Notes: generated by a model from the letters alone, not told the origin. A DNA stretch of 31,132 nucleotides from Chara braunii (GCA_003427395.1 BFEA01000004.1:7434888-7466019), one strand, 5' to 3'. Shown: positions 19,147-28,083, counted from the first letter of the stretch. Numbers and translations: made by a program.

Positions 19147-19421
19147 GAAATCAGTTCGTATACCTTTCTCGGCCTTTTGGCTAAGATCAAGTGTAGTTTC
19201 AGTTCTGATCAGTTTAACATCTGATCCGTGGTCCATCGGACCACACGATATTAAATGATTTTTTCTGGGCTAGGGGGGGCTCGTACGGGTAAGCTTGCTT
19301 GCTCGACCCCTTCAGCGTTGCCTCTGTATTGCACTGCAGCAGAGTGCGGCGCGGCCCTAAAAAAAAGAAAAAAAAAAAAAGAAAAAAGAAAAAAGAAAAA
19401 AGAAAAAAAGAAATCAGTTCG
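19147..19421 (+). mobile_element. U2-derived retroposed unit with target duplication
   Basis: The unit consists of a 12-bp repeat, one T, the 198-nt U2 copy, about 52 bp of A-rich tail in an AAAAAAG-type pattern, and the repeat again. Such units are made when L1 machinery uses snRNA as template. Confidence 0.9.
19160..19357 (+). pseudogene. U2: Full-length U2 snRNA retrocopy
   Basis: The 198-nt sequence begins ATACCTTTCTCGGCCTTTTG, continues through stem I, the branch-site region, stem II, an Sm-like ATTTTTTC at about 19258-19265 and the plant-like 3' stem-loops, and ends GCACTGCAGC to GCGGCCC. U2 snRNA normally pairs with the intron branch site in the spliceosome. Here the recognition element reads GTAGTT (19193-19198) instead of GTAGTA. 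An A-rich tail with G interruptions follows (19358-19409). A 12-bp direct repeat, GAAATCAGTTCG, flanks the whole unit (19147-19158 and 19410-19421). This is the signature of retroposition, so the copy is unlikely to have its own promoter. I saw no plant snRNA upstream element. Confidence 0.93.
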
Positions 19422-19498
19422 AATTGACGGGATGTGAATGGGTGTCCTCCGCCCCGCGCATTTACAAGGCATGATAAATGTATCTTTCAATGTTCTAG

Positions 19499-19619
19499 GC
19501 CCGCGCTCCACTACTCACCACATGCGCGCAAGACAAAACAAATGGGGGTGTATCTTTCAATGTTTTAGGGGAAGATTCGTTCTCATTTTGCACATTTGGT
19601 GAATGGTGGAGCGACGCCC
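19499..19619. mobile_element. Family B MITE, copy 3
   Basis: The arms CGCTCCACTACTCACCACAT and CATTTGGTGAATGGTGGAGC are complementary, and the body contains GTGTATCTTTCAATGTTTTAG. The 15-bp word GGCATGATAAATGTA occurs on both sides (about 19469 and 19623), separated on the left by a fragment of the same family, so two insertions or a rearrangement are involved. Confidence 0.8.
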
Positions 19620-20499
19620 GTAGGCATGATAAATGTAGGTAGGTCGACCGAAAGCCTAGAATTAAATCGACGATAGTGCCATAAGAATACCCATCTTCTC
19701 TTTATTGGGGGGGAGTGTGGGAGAGTATGTACAATTTAAAATATAGTAATATAGTTAAAGTAAACCAGTTCACCGTGTATTCTATATTCGGGGGCCAAGA
19801 GGGGGGAAGGAGGGGAAGGGTGGGCGGCGTGGAAGGGGGTTTGGGGATTGTGTGACACGTAGCTTTTTTTTTTTTTTTTTTTTCCCCCCGGAGACCCGTA
19901 CCTTCTGCCTATGTGTGCAAACAGGGCGCTATTCTGTTTTGCTAACTTGCTCACTTTTAAGGGCGTCCTCACACATCCGTGGCACACTGGCAGAGCAGCA
20001 AAATCAGCGGAATTTGCAACCCCGCTTTTGGTGAAGTACTACCCCGCGCGGGAGCAAATTGAAAAGGACAGGATTTACTGACAATTGCTGAAATGGTGCA
20101 TCTTGTGGTCACGCGGAGCGAGGCCCAAATCTTTGAATTTTTTTATTTTTTTTTATTAAAGTTCTAAGATAAATTCGTTTTGTTTTTCTCCTCTGTGGCT
20201 TGGAGCAGTTGATAGAGGCTCCGAATTTCCTTTCACGAAATGGCAAACAAAAAAAAAAAGAAGAATTTGCTACCTCCTCCAGAGGTGGTACATTCAAAAA
20301 AATAAAAATAAAAAGTCATTTTCCGTGGCTCGCCAGGCGGGTGGCATTTGATACCCTGTTTGCTAAACTTTGCTATTTTCCATGCCTCGTGCGGAGTCGT
20401 GCCACTGGCCCAACCATCAAATATTGGCCATTTTGCGATAAAAGGCCCCTGGTCACTGGCGAGTGTGAGTATGCCCCATTGCCCCAACTCCGAAAGAAT
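19620..20499. other. No gene recognised; T-tracts and a lone MITE end
   Basis: A run of about 20 T at 19864-19883 and T-rich DNA at 20137-20160 stand out. GCGGAGCGAGGCCC at about 20114-20127 matches the right terminus of family B without a matching left part. No protein family was recognised. Confidence 0.4.
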
Positions 20500-20630
20500 G
20501 GGTCTCGCTCCACTACTTACCAGATGTGCAAACGAGAATGATCTTGCGCTAGAACGTTGGAAAGTACATCACCGTAATTTTTAGTCTGTTGTGCATATGG
20601 TGACTCATTGGTGAGCAGTGAGCGAGGCCC
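20500..20630. mobile_element. Family B MITE, copy 4
   Basis: The ends GGGTCTCGCTCCACTACTTA and, on the other strand, GGGCCTCGCTCACTGCTCAC are complementary. The body has the A-family-like order GTGCAAACGAGAATGATCTT. Confidence 0.8.
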
Positions 20631-20717
20631 GATGTATGTGATCAGACTTGTATTTGGGTTGAACGGGCATTTTACACAATAAGGATGAGCGGGTGTCTTA
20701 TTCGGACGCGAAAATGA

Positions 20718-20843
20718 GGGCGTACTCGCAAGAGGACTTTTTTCTCCACTTGTCTTGTGCACGTAATCGCGGCCACGTGCATCCACGCGTGGGTCAAAAC
20801 GCGGCCACGTACATCCAGGGAAGTCCCTAGTGTGACTATGCCC
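20718..20843. mobile_element. Family C MITE, copy 2
   Basis: The ends are GGGCGTACTCGCAAGAGGAC and, on the other strand, GGGCATAGTCACACTAGGGA, an imperfect terminal inverted repeat. Two direct copies of CGGCCACGTRCATCCA lie inside (about 20769 and 20802), matching the paired motif at 13965/13998. Confidence 0.7.
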
Positions 20844-20904
20844 TGGCAGAGTGTGGCAGACCTCGAACGACAGCATTCAAAGGGCTGGCCTTTGTGAGTT
20901 GGGC

Positions 20905-20998
20905 ACGAAGCGCATCCTCATCATGACTGTATGGGACATGAAATATGGGTTGTATGCATTCCTGATGAGGATGTGTTGTGTTCGGGGGAAGACGTTAA
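20905..20998. mobile_element. Family D relative
   Basis: ATCCTCATCA (20914-20923) and TGATGAGGAT (20963-20972) are perfect inverted repeats. The right flank TGTTCGGGGGAAGACG is the same as in the element at 18517-18633. Confidence 0.55.
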
Positions 20999-21096
20999 TC
21001 TGGCTGTCGAACTGGTTTGGTTCTGGTTCGCCGGGTTCAAAACCGGTATATCTGCAATTTGGCCACGATATAATTAGAACCGATTAGTTCGCAGTG

Positions 21097-21102
<6 letters not shown>

Positions 21103-21134
<32 letters not shown>
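21103..21134. repeat. (TTA)n microsatellite
   Basis: An uninterrupted run of ATT triplets, about ten units. Confidence 0.95.
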
Positions 21135-21262
21135 TATTTTTGCTTGCAGTTCTCTGCCAGCGACCTGTCTTATTCAGAGTATCGTCTTCTTCCCCAGTAG
21201 AGCGTTCTGTTCAGTGGTTATCGCTGTATCTGAACTGAAATGCAGCTAGAATAAGCAGCTTA

Positions 21263-21520
21263 GGGCATGGCCACACCACTCTAGAAATGTGCAAAATGAG
21301 AATGAACTTCCCGCTAGAACATGGCCAGATGCACTCGCCACATTTTTGTCTTTTTCACATTTCGAGAGTGGTGTGGCGAGCTAAACCGGCTGATGCTGCC
21401 GGGATAACTCGGGGTTGAATTGTGAGGTCCCTGGCCTCGTGGTAAATGTGGTTTTGGAATATAATAAGATTTGTTTCAAAAAAAAAAAAAGAAAAAAAAA
21501 AGAGTGGTGTGGCGAGGCCC
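21263..21520. mobile_element. Family A MITE, copy 6, split by a retroposon
   Basis: TTA (21260-21262) precedes the left end GGGCATGGCCACACCACTCT. The true right end is GTGTGGCGAGGCCC at 21507-21520, followed by TTA (21521-21523). The element is interrupted at 21381-21500 by an A-tailed insertion. Without it the MITE would be about 122 bp, the family's normal size. Confidence 0.9.
21381..21500 (+). mobile_element. Short A-tailed retroposon nested in a MITE
   Basis: The 16-bp word AGAGTGGTGTGGCGAG occurs at 21365-21380 and 21501-21516, flanking 120 bp that end in an A-rich tail. The insert contains GGTCCCTGGCCTCGTGG and AATATAATAAGATTTG before the tail. Its wording resembles the tail at 11599 (minus), so it is more likely a 5'-truncated LINE than a tRNA-derived SINE. 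The target duplication is clear. Confidence 0.85.
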
Positions 21521-21568
21521 TTACGCTCTATGGGGGGGAAGAAGGTACAGGTACTACTGTTTCGATTA

Positions 21569-21691
21569 GGAGCATCGCCACACCTCTCTCGAAATGTGCA
21601 AAATGCGAATGAACTTCTCCCTAGAAAATGGCCAGATGCACCCGCCGCATTTTTGTCTTTTTTCACATTTAGAGAGTGGTGTGGCGAGGCC
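21569..21691. mobile_element. Family A MITE, copy 7
   Basis: TTA (21566-21568) precedes GGAGCATCGCCACACCTCTC. The right end GAGAGTGGTGTGGCGAGGCC has lost its final base and any clear duplication. Confidence 0.85.
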
Positions 21692-21731
21692 GTAGGTCAA
21701 GCCCGCTTCAATCCGTTTTTTTGGGCCTCGC

Positions 21732-21793
21732 ACTCATGGGGCAAGTTGTGTCGCAGGGGAATGGTTTTTCGACTCATGGGGCAAGTTGTGTCG
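21732..21793. repeat. 22-bp direct repeat spaced 40 bp apart
   Basis: ACTCATGGGGCAAGTTGTGT followed by CG is present at 21732-21753 and 21772-21793. It lies just before the Penelope-like reading frame and could be part of that element's 5' terminal repeat. Confidence 0.8.
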
Positions 21794-23985
21794 TACCTAT
21801 GGATGGTCTGTTGTGGAATTTGAGGGTAATCTAACAATTTTGAAGAAATTGAAGCACGAATTTTGTACCGGGGGTGTTTTCTGTTTTCTGCAAATTAAGC
21901 GCAGGGGCAGTCTGACCCATCTCAGACGGGATATTTTAGCTACCTTGCTCAAGGTTCCAAGCACCAGCGCCGACTTATGTAAGACAGGATTGGGTAGTTT
22001 AATTAAATTATATAATTCTATCGAAGGCTTCCACAAGGATCGATCGAAAGCTATCTTGAAAGGGGTTGTTGGGCAAGCTCTCACTCGTAAGTGTGGTTTC
22101 AGATGTCTATCCCCAATCGTCATACGGGTCCTGTACGACGATTGCATTGTGAAAAGGAAGATAAGTGAGCTTGCCAAGACTGTCATTCGTAGACGCTGTT
22201 TGGACAATGCCCTAACTGATTTTATGATCTCCAGACTGAGGATAGTATGGACAGGAAATAAATCTGTGGGTGATAGACTGCACAACCACAGGAAGATGTC
22301 GCGTATGGAATCGGGTCAATGTTCCTGCTCTGACTCGTCGGGAGGTCTCCCGAGAGATGACGGGGGTCATGTTGCTTGTCGGTTCTCTCAGATGGACTGT
22401 GTACCCAACTCACTTAAGAATGCCAACAACATTCTGCAACCCAAGATGTCTACGACAAGGGGCAGACTCAAAAGAGCCCTGTCTGATGGATTAGCCTTGG
22501 TTCCCAGCACTGATGATCGGCTGTGTGGGTACACTGCTATCTATTCTTGTTTTTCAGTCAAGACCCGAAACGACTCACGAGGAATGGTTGAGCTAGAGGA
22601 ATGGGAAGAATTGTTGAAAGGGCTGGTAGTAGCACCCTTGGATCACAACTCCGGGGATTCCTACGTTTGTTGTGCTTCCACCTACTACAAAGCCCTGGAA
22701 GGTTTGTACTGGGGAAGCGAAGGGTTTTGTATGGAGCAGCGGTCAGAAGAAGATATTCTGAGATCCTGTAAAACCAGTTACTACGAAATTCAGGCCCAGA
22801 GACTGGCTCCCTGGAACAATAAGGAGAGTTTGGGTTTCGCCTACGACATCCCTAAACACAAGGATGTGCAGTGATGGAGACCTATAGCACCATCATTCTC
22901 CGAACCCAGTGGAAGGGCATGCAAACTTGTTTCAAGAACCATCAACGGGCTTCTGTGGAAGATTCCAGAAGCTTCGCATTTCAATTTGAAAAGTACAAAC
23001 CTACTGAAGAAGCGGATTATCGAACTCAATCGGAAAGTTGCGTGAATGAAGGAAGGATTATTACTGGCGTCAAGCTTTGATATTAAGGAGATGTTCACCA
23101 AACTACCGCATCTCGAGATCACCAAGGTGGTAGAGTGGTTGTGTGATCTGTTCCTTTCCAAAGGACACAATGCTGCTCGAGTTAACAAACAAGGCAAAGG
23201 GGTTATGTTTGGGAAAGGTTATGGTGAAAAAGGTTGGGTTAGGATAAAATTTTCCCTTCTCATCGACTTTGTCAAGTTCGATCTACAAAATTCTTTTTCC
23301 AAAATCTCGTCTCTCATCATCCGACAGACTGTAGGTATTCATTCCCATGGGAAAAAGCTCAAGTCCCTCCCTCGCTTGCCTACTCTGCGCTCACCTTGAA
23401 TTCTGCTTCCTCAACTCTCTTGGAAAAGATCGTCGTTTGGTAGCCGGTTGTAGGCTTGTAGATGATGTAGCGCTATTCCTTGTCCTCCAAAAATCTTCCC
23501 AGGCAATTCTAGACAAAACCAGGAATATCTTCTCCAAATTTCGTCTCATCTATAGTACCAATCTTACTTTAGTACGAACAGACGAGCGAGAAGGGGGTTT
23601 TGAATTTCTGGGATGCAAGGTAATCACTCAAGTGCACCCGCCCATGGCCCGCTGTGAGGCCCTGATGAAGAATCAGAATGACATCTGGGACAGAGGCAAG
23701 ATCACATTCCAGTCCACACAAGATTACTGGTCGTATGGACCCAAGGTACAGAAGAATGGTGTTATCAAATGCCATCTCAGTCGGATTTTGGCCCACTCCT
23801 CTGATGCCAGAGGAGTGGGCCAGTGCTTGTTGTCTTTAAAGCGCGAACTTAGGCTGAAACGCTTTCCCAGTTGGATGTTCATGAAAGCATTGGTTGATTT
23901 CTCAGCGATGAATGAGGGATGCTGGGAAGGATGGGTACGGTTTTTCAGAGAAGGTTTGGAAAAACGAGGCAAGTATTACGGGTAG
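21786..23985 (+). pseudogene. Penelope-like or related reverse transcriptase, three lesions
   Basis: One frame runs from 21786. It contains an N-terminal region with FMISRLRIVWTGNKSVGDRL and a C-S-C motif, then KHKDVQ, a TGA stop (22872-22874), and WRPIAPSFSEPSGRACKLVS in the same frame. A second TGA follows at 23043-23045. SSFDIKEMFTKLP (around 23070-23110) is the catalytic-aspartate palm motif. The sequence then shifts frame near 23341, where ATTC is duplicated (23337-23344) inside what should be a G-I-P-M-G-K motif. The new frame gives MGKSSSPSLACLL, CRLVDDVALFLV with the V-D-D catalytic pair (about 23455-23466), GFEFLGCKV and a conserved C-terminal thumb region ending KRGKYYG. The order fits a telomerase- or Penelope-type reverse transcriptase, but exact class needs a tree. 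The copy is non-functional. Confidence 0.7.
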
Positions 23986-24663
23986 AAAGACTACTGGGCC
24001 TAGTATTTTGTCCTATCCAGTGCCCTGCCGATTTGTCGGCGCTCGTATCTCCCGACTGTACACGAGATTTCTGGTAGCTTCCCTTTTCGATCTACCTGGC
24101 CCTCAATCTCCGATCTGGACTTCGTCTCTATTAGTCTTCTCGTACAGACGTCACGTAGGAGGAAAACAAGCGAGATCCGAATCTCCCTCAACTATCGTCT
24201 TTTTTCTCCCGCCACGACCCTTCATCCCGTCCGTTTCTTGGCATATACCTGCTTTCTCACACCTGCGCTCGGCACTGCCTACTGTTCAATGCTGCCTGTC
24301 TCCCACCTCTGCCACGAACCCGTCTCTTCCCCCTTTTTGAGTCAGCAATCCTGGCTGTAGAGCAGCGAACTTCGATTCCCACTTTTCCCGCCTATCTATC
24401 TCCTTCTGTCACATCCCGCCCTTTCCCACATCTAATCTCCCATCCCGCTCCTGCCTGCCGCTCGCTCCCGTTTCTTTTTCCCGCCTTTTCTTTCCCGCCG
24501 TCCTATCTCACTGGATTTTTTTCAATTCTCAGACAAACGGACGAATGGACCACGACGCCTCGAGTCCCATGAGAAGTAGTGAACTTTCCGAACGCAAAGG
24601 TTCTTCACTAGAGGATAACTTTAGTACTTAAGCAGCTATGACGACCAACCCAGCAAGCGCAAT
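23986..24663. other. Pyrimidine-rich 3' region of the Penelope-like element
   Basis: Rich in CCT/TCC words with no recognised domain. It probably is the 3' untranslated part between the reverse transcriptase and the ribozyme-like motif. Confidence 0.45.
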
Positions 24664-24712
24664 TATCCCCTGAGGATGGCCACTTCGGCGAGGTGGCCGA
24701 AACATGTCGGGA
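24664..24712 (+). ncRNA. Hammerhead-ribozyme-like motif
   Basis: The order is TCCC, CTGAGGA, a stem GGCCAC/GTGGCC (24678-24683 with 24693-24698), GAAA, C-AT-G, TC and GGGA. CTGANGA and GAAA are the invariant hammerhead core. TCCC before the core and GGGA after the expected cleavage site (after C at 24708) form helix I. Helix III would be only one pair (C-AT-G), as reported for minimal hammerheads of Penelope-like elements. One extra T (24677) lies between the core and helix II, which weakens the case. Its place after the reverse transcriptase supports the call. Confidence 0.65.
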
Positions 24713-24969
24713 GTATCGCCGACCTCGCTCCGTGTTTTTTCATGATTATATTTTTCTGAAGCGAGGTTACTTTGCGCTATGTACGAGTTGGTTCTCGCTC
24801 CGCCCGTTTTTTCCTTCTCTCTCTCACTTTCTCCTTCGCTCTCTCTCTCTCTCGCTCTCTCTCTCTCTTTTTCTCATGAGTCATACAGTTGCTTGGAATT
24901 CACGAACCTCCATCTGACGCACATCCGAGCCTTGTGCTCTACAGTCGCGTTTTTATGTCATCGACTTCC
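24713..24969. other. No gene; (CT)n microsatellite at about 24811-24873
   Basis: CT dinucleotide runs, interrupted by CG or TT, dominate 24811-24873. The rest shows no motif. Confidence 0.7.
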
Positions 24970-25085
24970 ACGTCTCGCACTCACCACATGCACAAAAGAC
25001 AAAAAATATGGTGGTGCATCTTCCCATGTTCTAGGAGAGGATTCATTCTTATTTTGCACATCTGGTAAGAGGTGGAGCCAGACCC
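24970..25085. mobile_element. Family B MITE, copy 5
   Basis: The arms CGCACTCACCACATGCACAA and GCACATCTGGTAAGAGGTGG are complementary, with CCCATGTTCTAGGAGAGGAT between them. The ends are eroded. Confidence 0.7.
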
Positions 25086-25133
25086 TTTTCGTTGTTCTTC
25101 GTCTCGAAATAACTACGGTCAAATACACTCCAG

Positions 25134-25134
<1 letters not shown>

Positions 25135-25172
<38 letters not shown>
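25135..25172. repeat. (TTA)n microsatellite
   Basis: An uninterrupted run of about twelve ATT triplets. Confidence 0.95.
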
Positions 25173-25336
25173 TTCGTCAAATCCCGGGAATCGGACGAGA
25201 AGTCACCGGTCAAGCCCCATGCTGAAAACGAAACCCCGAAAGTATTTTTATTGTTATTTTTTCCCGTTTGACTCCGGTTTAGCTCCTTATATTCTTTCTA
25301 AGGGTTAATTTCAAAAATATTGCTGTTTCGAAGTTT

Positions 25337-25416
25337 GGCAGCAAAAATGTCGTCCGTTCGAAGTTGGGTTAATTGCAAAATTAGAGGTTTCGTTGCAGCT
25401 TTCTCGGGTTTCCGTA
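25337..25416. repeat. Left arm of an outer palindromic element
   Basis: Starting GGCAGCAAAAATGTCGTC and containing AGAGGTTTCGTTGCAGCTTT, this stretch is the inverted counterpart of the sequence at 31056-31132 (about 85% by eye). The Harbinger element lies between the two arms. Confidence 0.85.
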
Positions 25417-25830
25417 GTTTGCCAGCAAAAATACCGCGTTTTGCCAAGTTTCACAGCGAAGGACCCCTAGCCCCCTCGCCTCAGCGTTCCGGCCTCAGGC
25501 ACTCAGCTTTTCTTCTTCTTCTTCCTTTTTTTTTTTTTTTTTTTTTTTTTTTTGAGGCCGTGGCCGAGGCATCTCGGCAATGGGCACGGCCAGATGCGTC
25601 GGCCGTGGCCGAGGCATCTCGGCAATGGGCACGGCCAGATGCGTCGGCCGTGGCCGAGGCATCTCGGCAATGGGCACGGCCAGATGCGTCGGCCATGCCC
25701 GGAAAAAAAAAACAAAAAACAATGATGAGTGCCTGAGGCCATAACGCTGAGTCCCTGAGTCCCCGAGGCCAGAGGCCTAGGGGTCCTTCGCTGCGAAACT
25801 GGGCAAAACGCGGTATTTTTGCTGGCAAAC
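25417..25830. mobile_element. 414-bp MITE with long inverted repeats and TA duplication
   Basis: The left end GTTTGCCAGCAAAAATACCG and its inverted copy at the right end match over 54 bp with two mismatches. Weaker complementarity continues for about 90 bp. TA flanks both sides (25415-25416 and 25831-25832). The centre holds a T-tract and three identical 45-bp repeats. The TA duplication suggests a Tc1/mariner-type mechanism, although a longer TWA-type duplication cannot be excluded. Confidence 0.85.
25557..25691. repeat. Three identical 45-bp tandem repeats
   Basis: Units at 25557-25601, 25602-25646 and 25647-25691 are the same base for base, starting GCCGTGGCCGAGGCATCTCG. The period equals 15 codons, but the stretch lies inside a MITE and is probably not coding. 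Confidence 0.95.
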
Positions 25831-25833
25831 TAT

Positions 25834-25856
25834 GGGCGTCGTTCGACACTCCTCGG
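25834..25856. repeat. Left terminal inverted repeat of the Harbinger element
   Basis: Begins GGGCGTCGTTCGACACTCCT and then CGG. It is the reverse complement of 31033-31055. Confidence 0.95.
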
Positions 25857-26424
25857 GGACGCGATTCCGAGGATTCCATCAACGTTCCACCTGTCCTCGG
25901 AGCCGATTTTCGGAACAGAAATGTGAAAACACTCCGAGGACAAATCCTCGGGCTTTGAGGATTTCCCAGCCAAATCGACCTCGGGTTCAAGGGACCTCGC
26001 GAGGTCCTTTGGAGCCCGAGGATCCGCGATTTTCGGGGTGTCGGCGTCACGAAGGGGCAACGGAGGTCGAAAGTGGTCCAGAGGTGGTCCGGAAGGCGGA
26101 CATCCCGAGGCGTGGGCGTCCAAAAGGTCAAGTAACGGCCTCGTCGTTTTACCGTTGGTGGTGATCGTCGCGGGACGGCCCTGTCGGTTCGTCGGGTGCA
26201 CCGGCGAGCATCGGACGTCTTTGGCCGGCTCCTGCAGTGGTCGTGCCGTTCCCGCGTGCTCCACAACGGTCGAAAAATACGTATTTTGTAGGCGCCCTAC
26301 TGGAGCCACCATGGAGATTGCATCAATTTCATTCGTTGGCGTCTTCCCTCTCGCACCGTTTGTCTCCGTTCGCCGCGCTTGCCCCCGTGCAAGCGCATCT
26401 TCTGTTTCTGCTGCCCTGTAGTGC

Positions 26425-28083
26425 ATGGCAGACCTGTACCGCAGGCTGCCTTTGCTGCTGCTCGCTGTTTTGCTGCTGCTCGCTGTTTTGCTGCTGCTTG
26501 CCGTTGTCGTCTTCCATATTTGCTGCCTCGTGCGCGTTCCAAGGAGGAAACAGACGCGGCGAAAGTCGAAGACGGCCAGGAAGATGGAGAGGGTACAGAC
26601 GAGGACCACGCTGTCCGTTGGGGCTGCGGGGTCGTCACGTCAGCGCTGCAGAAGTGCGGAAGCAGTCAGTCGGCCGTACGACCCCGTACTGTACAGCCAC
26701 CTGCCGTCCCACGAGATACCGTTGCCTCCAAGTGACGATGACGGGGACGACCCACGATGTTCTACCCTTCCTCTGGGTAGCGGTTCGACTCAGGATTGGA
26801 TGGGGAGCCAGCTGCACAGGCGGGCATCGATGACGACGTACACTGATCTGCTAGAGGGGCGTGCCCCGGCTGGTTATGACGCAGGACTGGTAGATCTCAG
26901 CTTCGGATTGAGGTCCGGAAGTGCCGAGGAGGCGACGCGCACCGTTATCGTGAACCCAGCTTCGGGCACCACCCACGCACCGCCTCCAGTGACAACGCGG
27001 ACTGGGCAATCAGTTCCGTGTAGAACGACAACAGCAGGTGGCATAGTGGACGGACGACGCCCAAACGAAGAGTGGTCAGCAACAGAGGTCGTTGGTCAAA
27101 AGTTTTGGGATGATCATCGGCGGCAATCGCGTGAAGCGAGCATGGCCGGCATAACGAGAGGGGTGGCGAAGATTAGCGTGGGGGCGGATGATATATTACG
27201 CGATGAAGACGGTGGAGTTGCGGAGGATTGCGAGGCGGACGACGGGGCCGGTAACGACGACGAGGAGGACGACGAGGACATGGAGATTCGTCCACTGGGG
27301 AGAAAGCGGGGGGGGTCGACGGCCGCGAAAAAGTTGCCTGAAACGCGCACGGGGTGGAGGGGGAAGAAGGGTGTGGAAGATGCGTCGGCTGGCGAGGGAT
27401 CGAAAAGCCGGGATTTTTGGACCGTGGAGCACATGATTGCTCTCATCCGGGCAAAAAGAGACCAGGATTCGCATCTTCCCGGTCTCGCGCACACCACGGG
27501 AAGGATGAAGACGAAGACATGGAAGTGGGACGGCGTGGAGAAGAGGCTGGTGCACATGGGGGTCACGAGTAGAAAGGCCGTCGATTGCGGGAAGAAATGG
27601 GACAACCTGTACCAGCAATTCAAAACCGTGCACAAGTTTATGGGAGAATCGGGGAAGCCAAATTTCTTCACACTGACGCCAGGCGAGAGGAAGGAGCGGG
27701 GGTTCAATTTTCGGATGGATGAGCGTGTGTATTCGGAGATGGCGGCGATGACCAGGAGCGATCACACCATACACCCCACCAATCTCGCCGACACCGGTGC
27801 GACTGGAGGTGTTCAAATGCCGGGCCCACGCGGGGGTCGGAATGAATCNGGCGGTAGTGAGGGGGGCGGGGATGGACAGGACGACGATCAGGGGTCCACG
27901 AAGGATTCTATCAGCGGCNGTGGTGTTGGCGGGGGCAGCAAACGGAAGAATGTGAGACAACAGACCTTCGACACGATTGCAGACGTCATGAAGGAGCACG
28001 CGAGTCTGATGGCGTCAACCGTGGACAGCGCGAGCAAGAGACAGTGCTCAATTCTGACCAGGCAGTGCGACATTCTGGAGTGA
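26425..28083 (+). pseudogene. Harbinger-associated trihelix (Myb/SANT-like) DNA-binding protein, premature stop
   Basis: The frame of 552 residues holds an acidic stretch at about residues 265-290 and a trihelix domain at about 331-425: FWTVEHMIALIRAKRDQ, then WKWDGVEKRLVHMG, then DCGKKWDNLYQQFKTV. In this superfamily such a protein binds the transposon ends and brings the transposase into the nucleus. The first 35 residues are Leu-rich because of an 18-bp repeat (about 26448-26505). They look like a spurious extension, so the true start may be the Met at residue 54 or later. The TGA at 28081-28083 is probably premature: the same frame continues to another TGA at 28186-28188 with EVEVQKEHYFKADQANLMM, a coiled-coil-like tail. 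Two N characters affect residues about 475 and 500. Confidence 0.85.

Larger units (their letters stand above)
21786..24712 (+). mobile_element. Penelope-like retroelement, broken
   Basis: The element includes the reverse transcriptase region at 21786-23985 and a hammerhead-like motif at 24664-24712. The combination of this reverse transcriptase type with a hammerhead is known in Penelope-like elements. Element boundaries and terminal repeats are not resolved. No GIY-YIG endonuclease was recognised downstream of the reverse transcriptase. Confidence 0.6.

Noticed and set aside
19160-19357. Functional U2 snRNA gene
   Set aside because: The 12-bp duplication, the A-rich tail and the altered branch-site element show a retrocopy.
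25481-26266. 261-residue minus-strand open frame
   Set aside because: It spans a MITE with triplicated 45-bp repeats and the Harbinger left end. Composition and position show it is a by-product of GC-rich repeats.
27196-27999. 267-residue minus-strand open frame opposite the trihelix gene
   Set aside because: It is a shadow of the plus-strand gene, which has the conserved domain.
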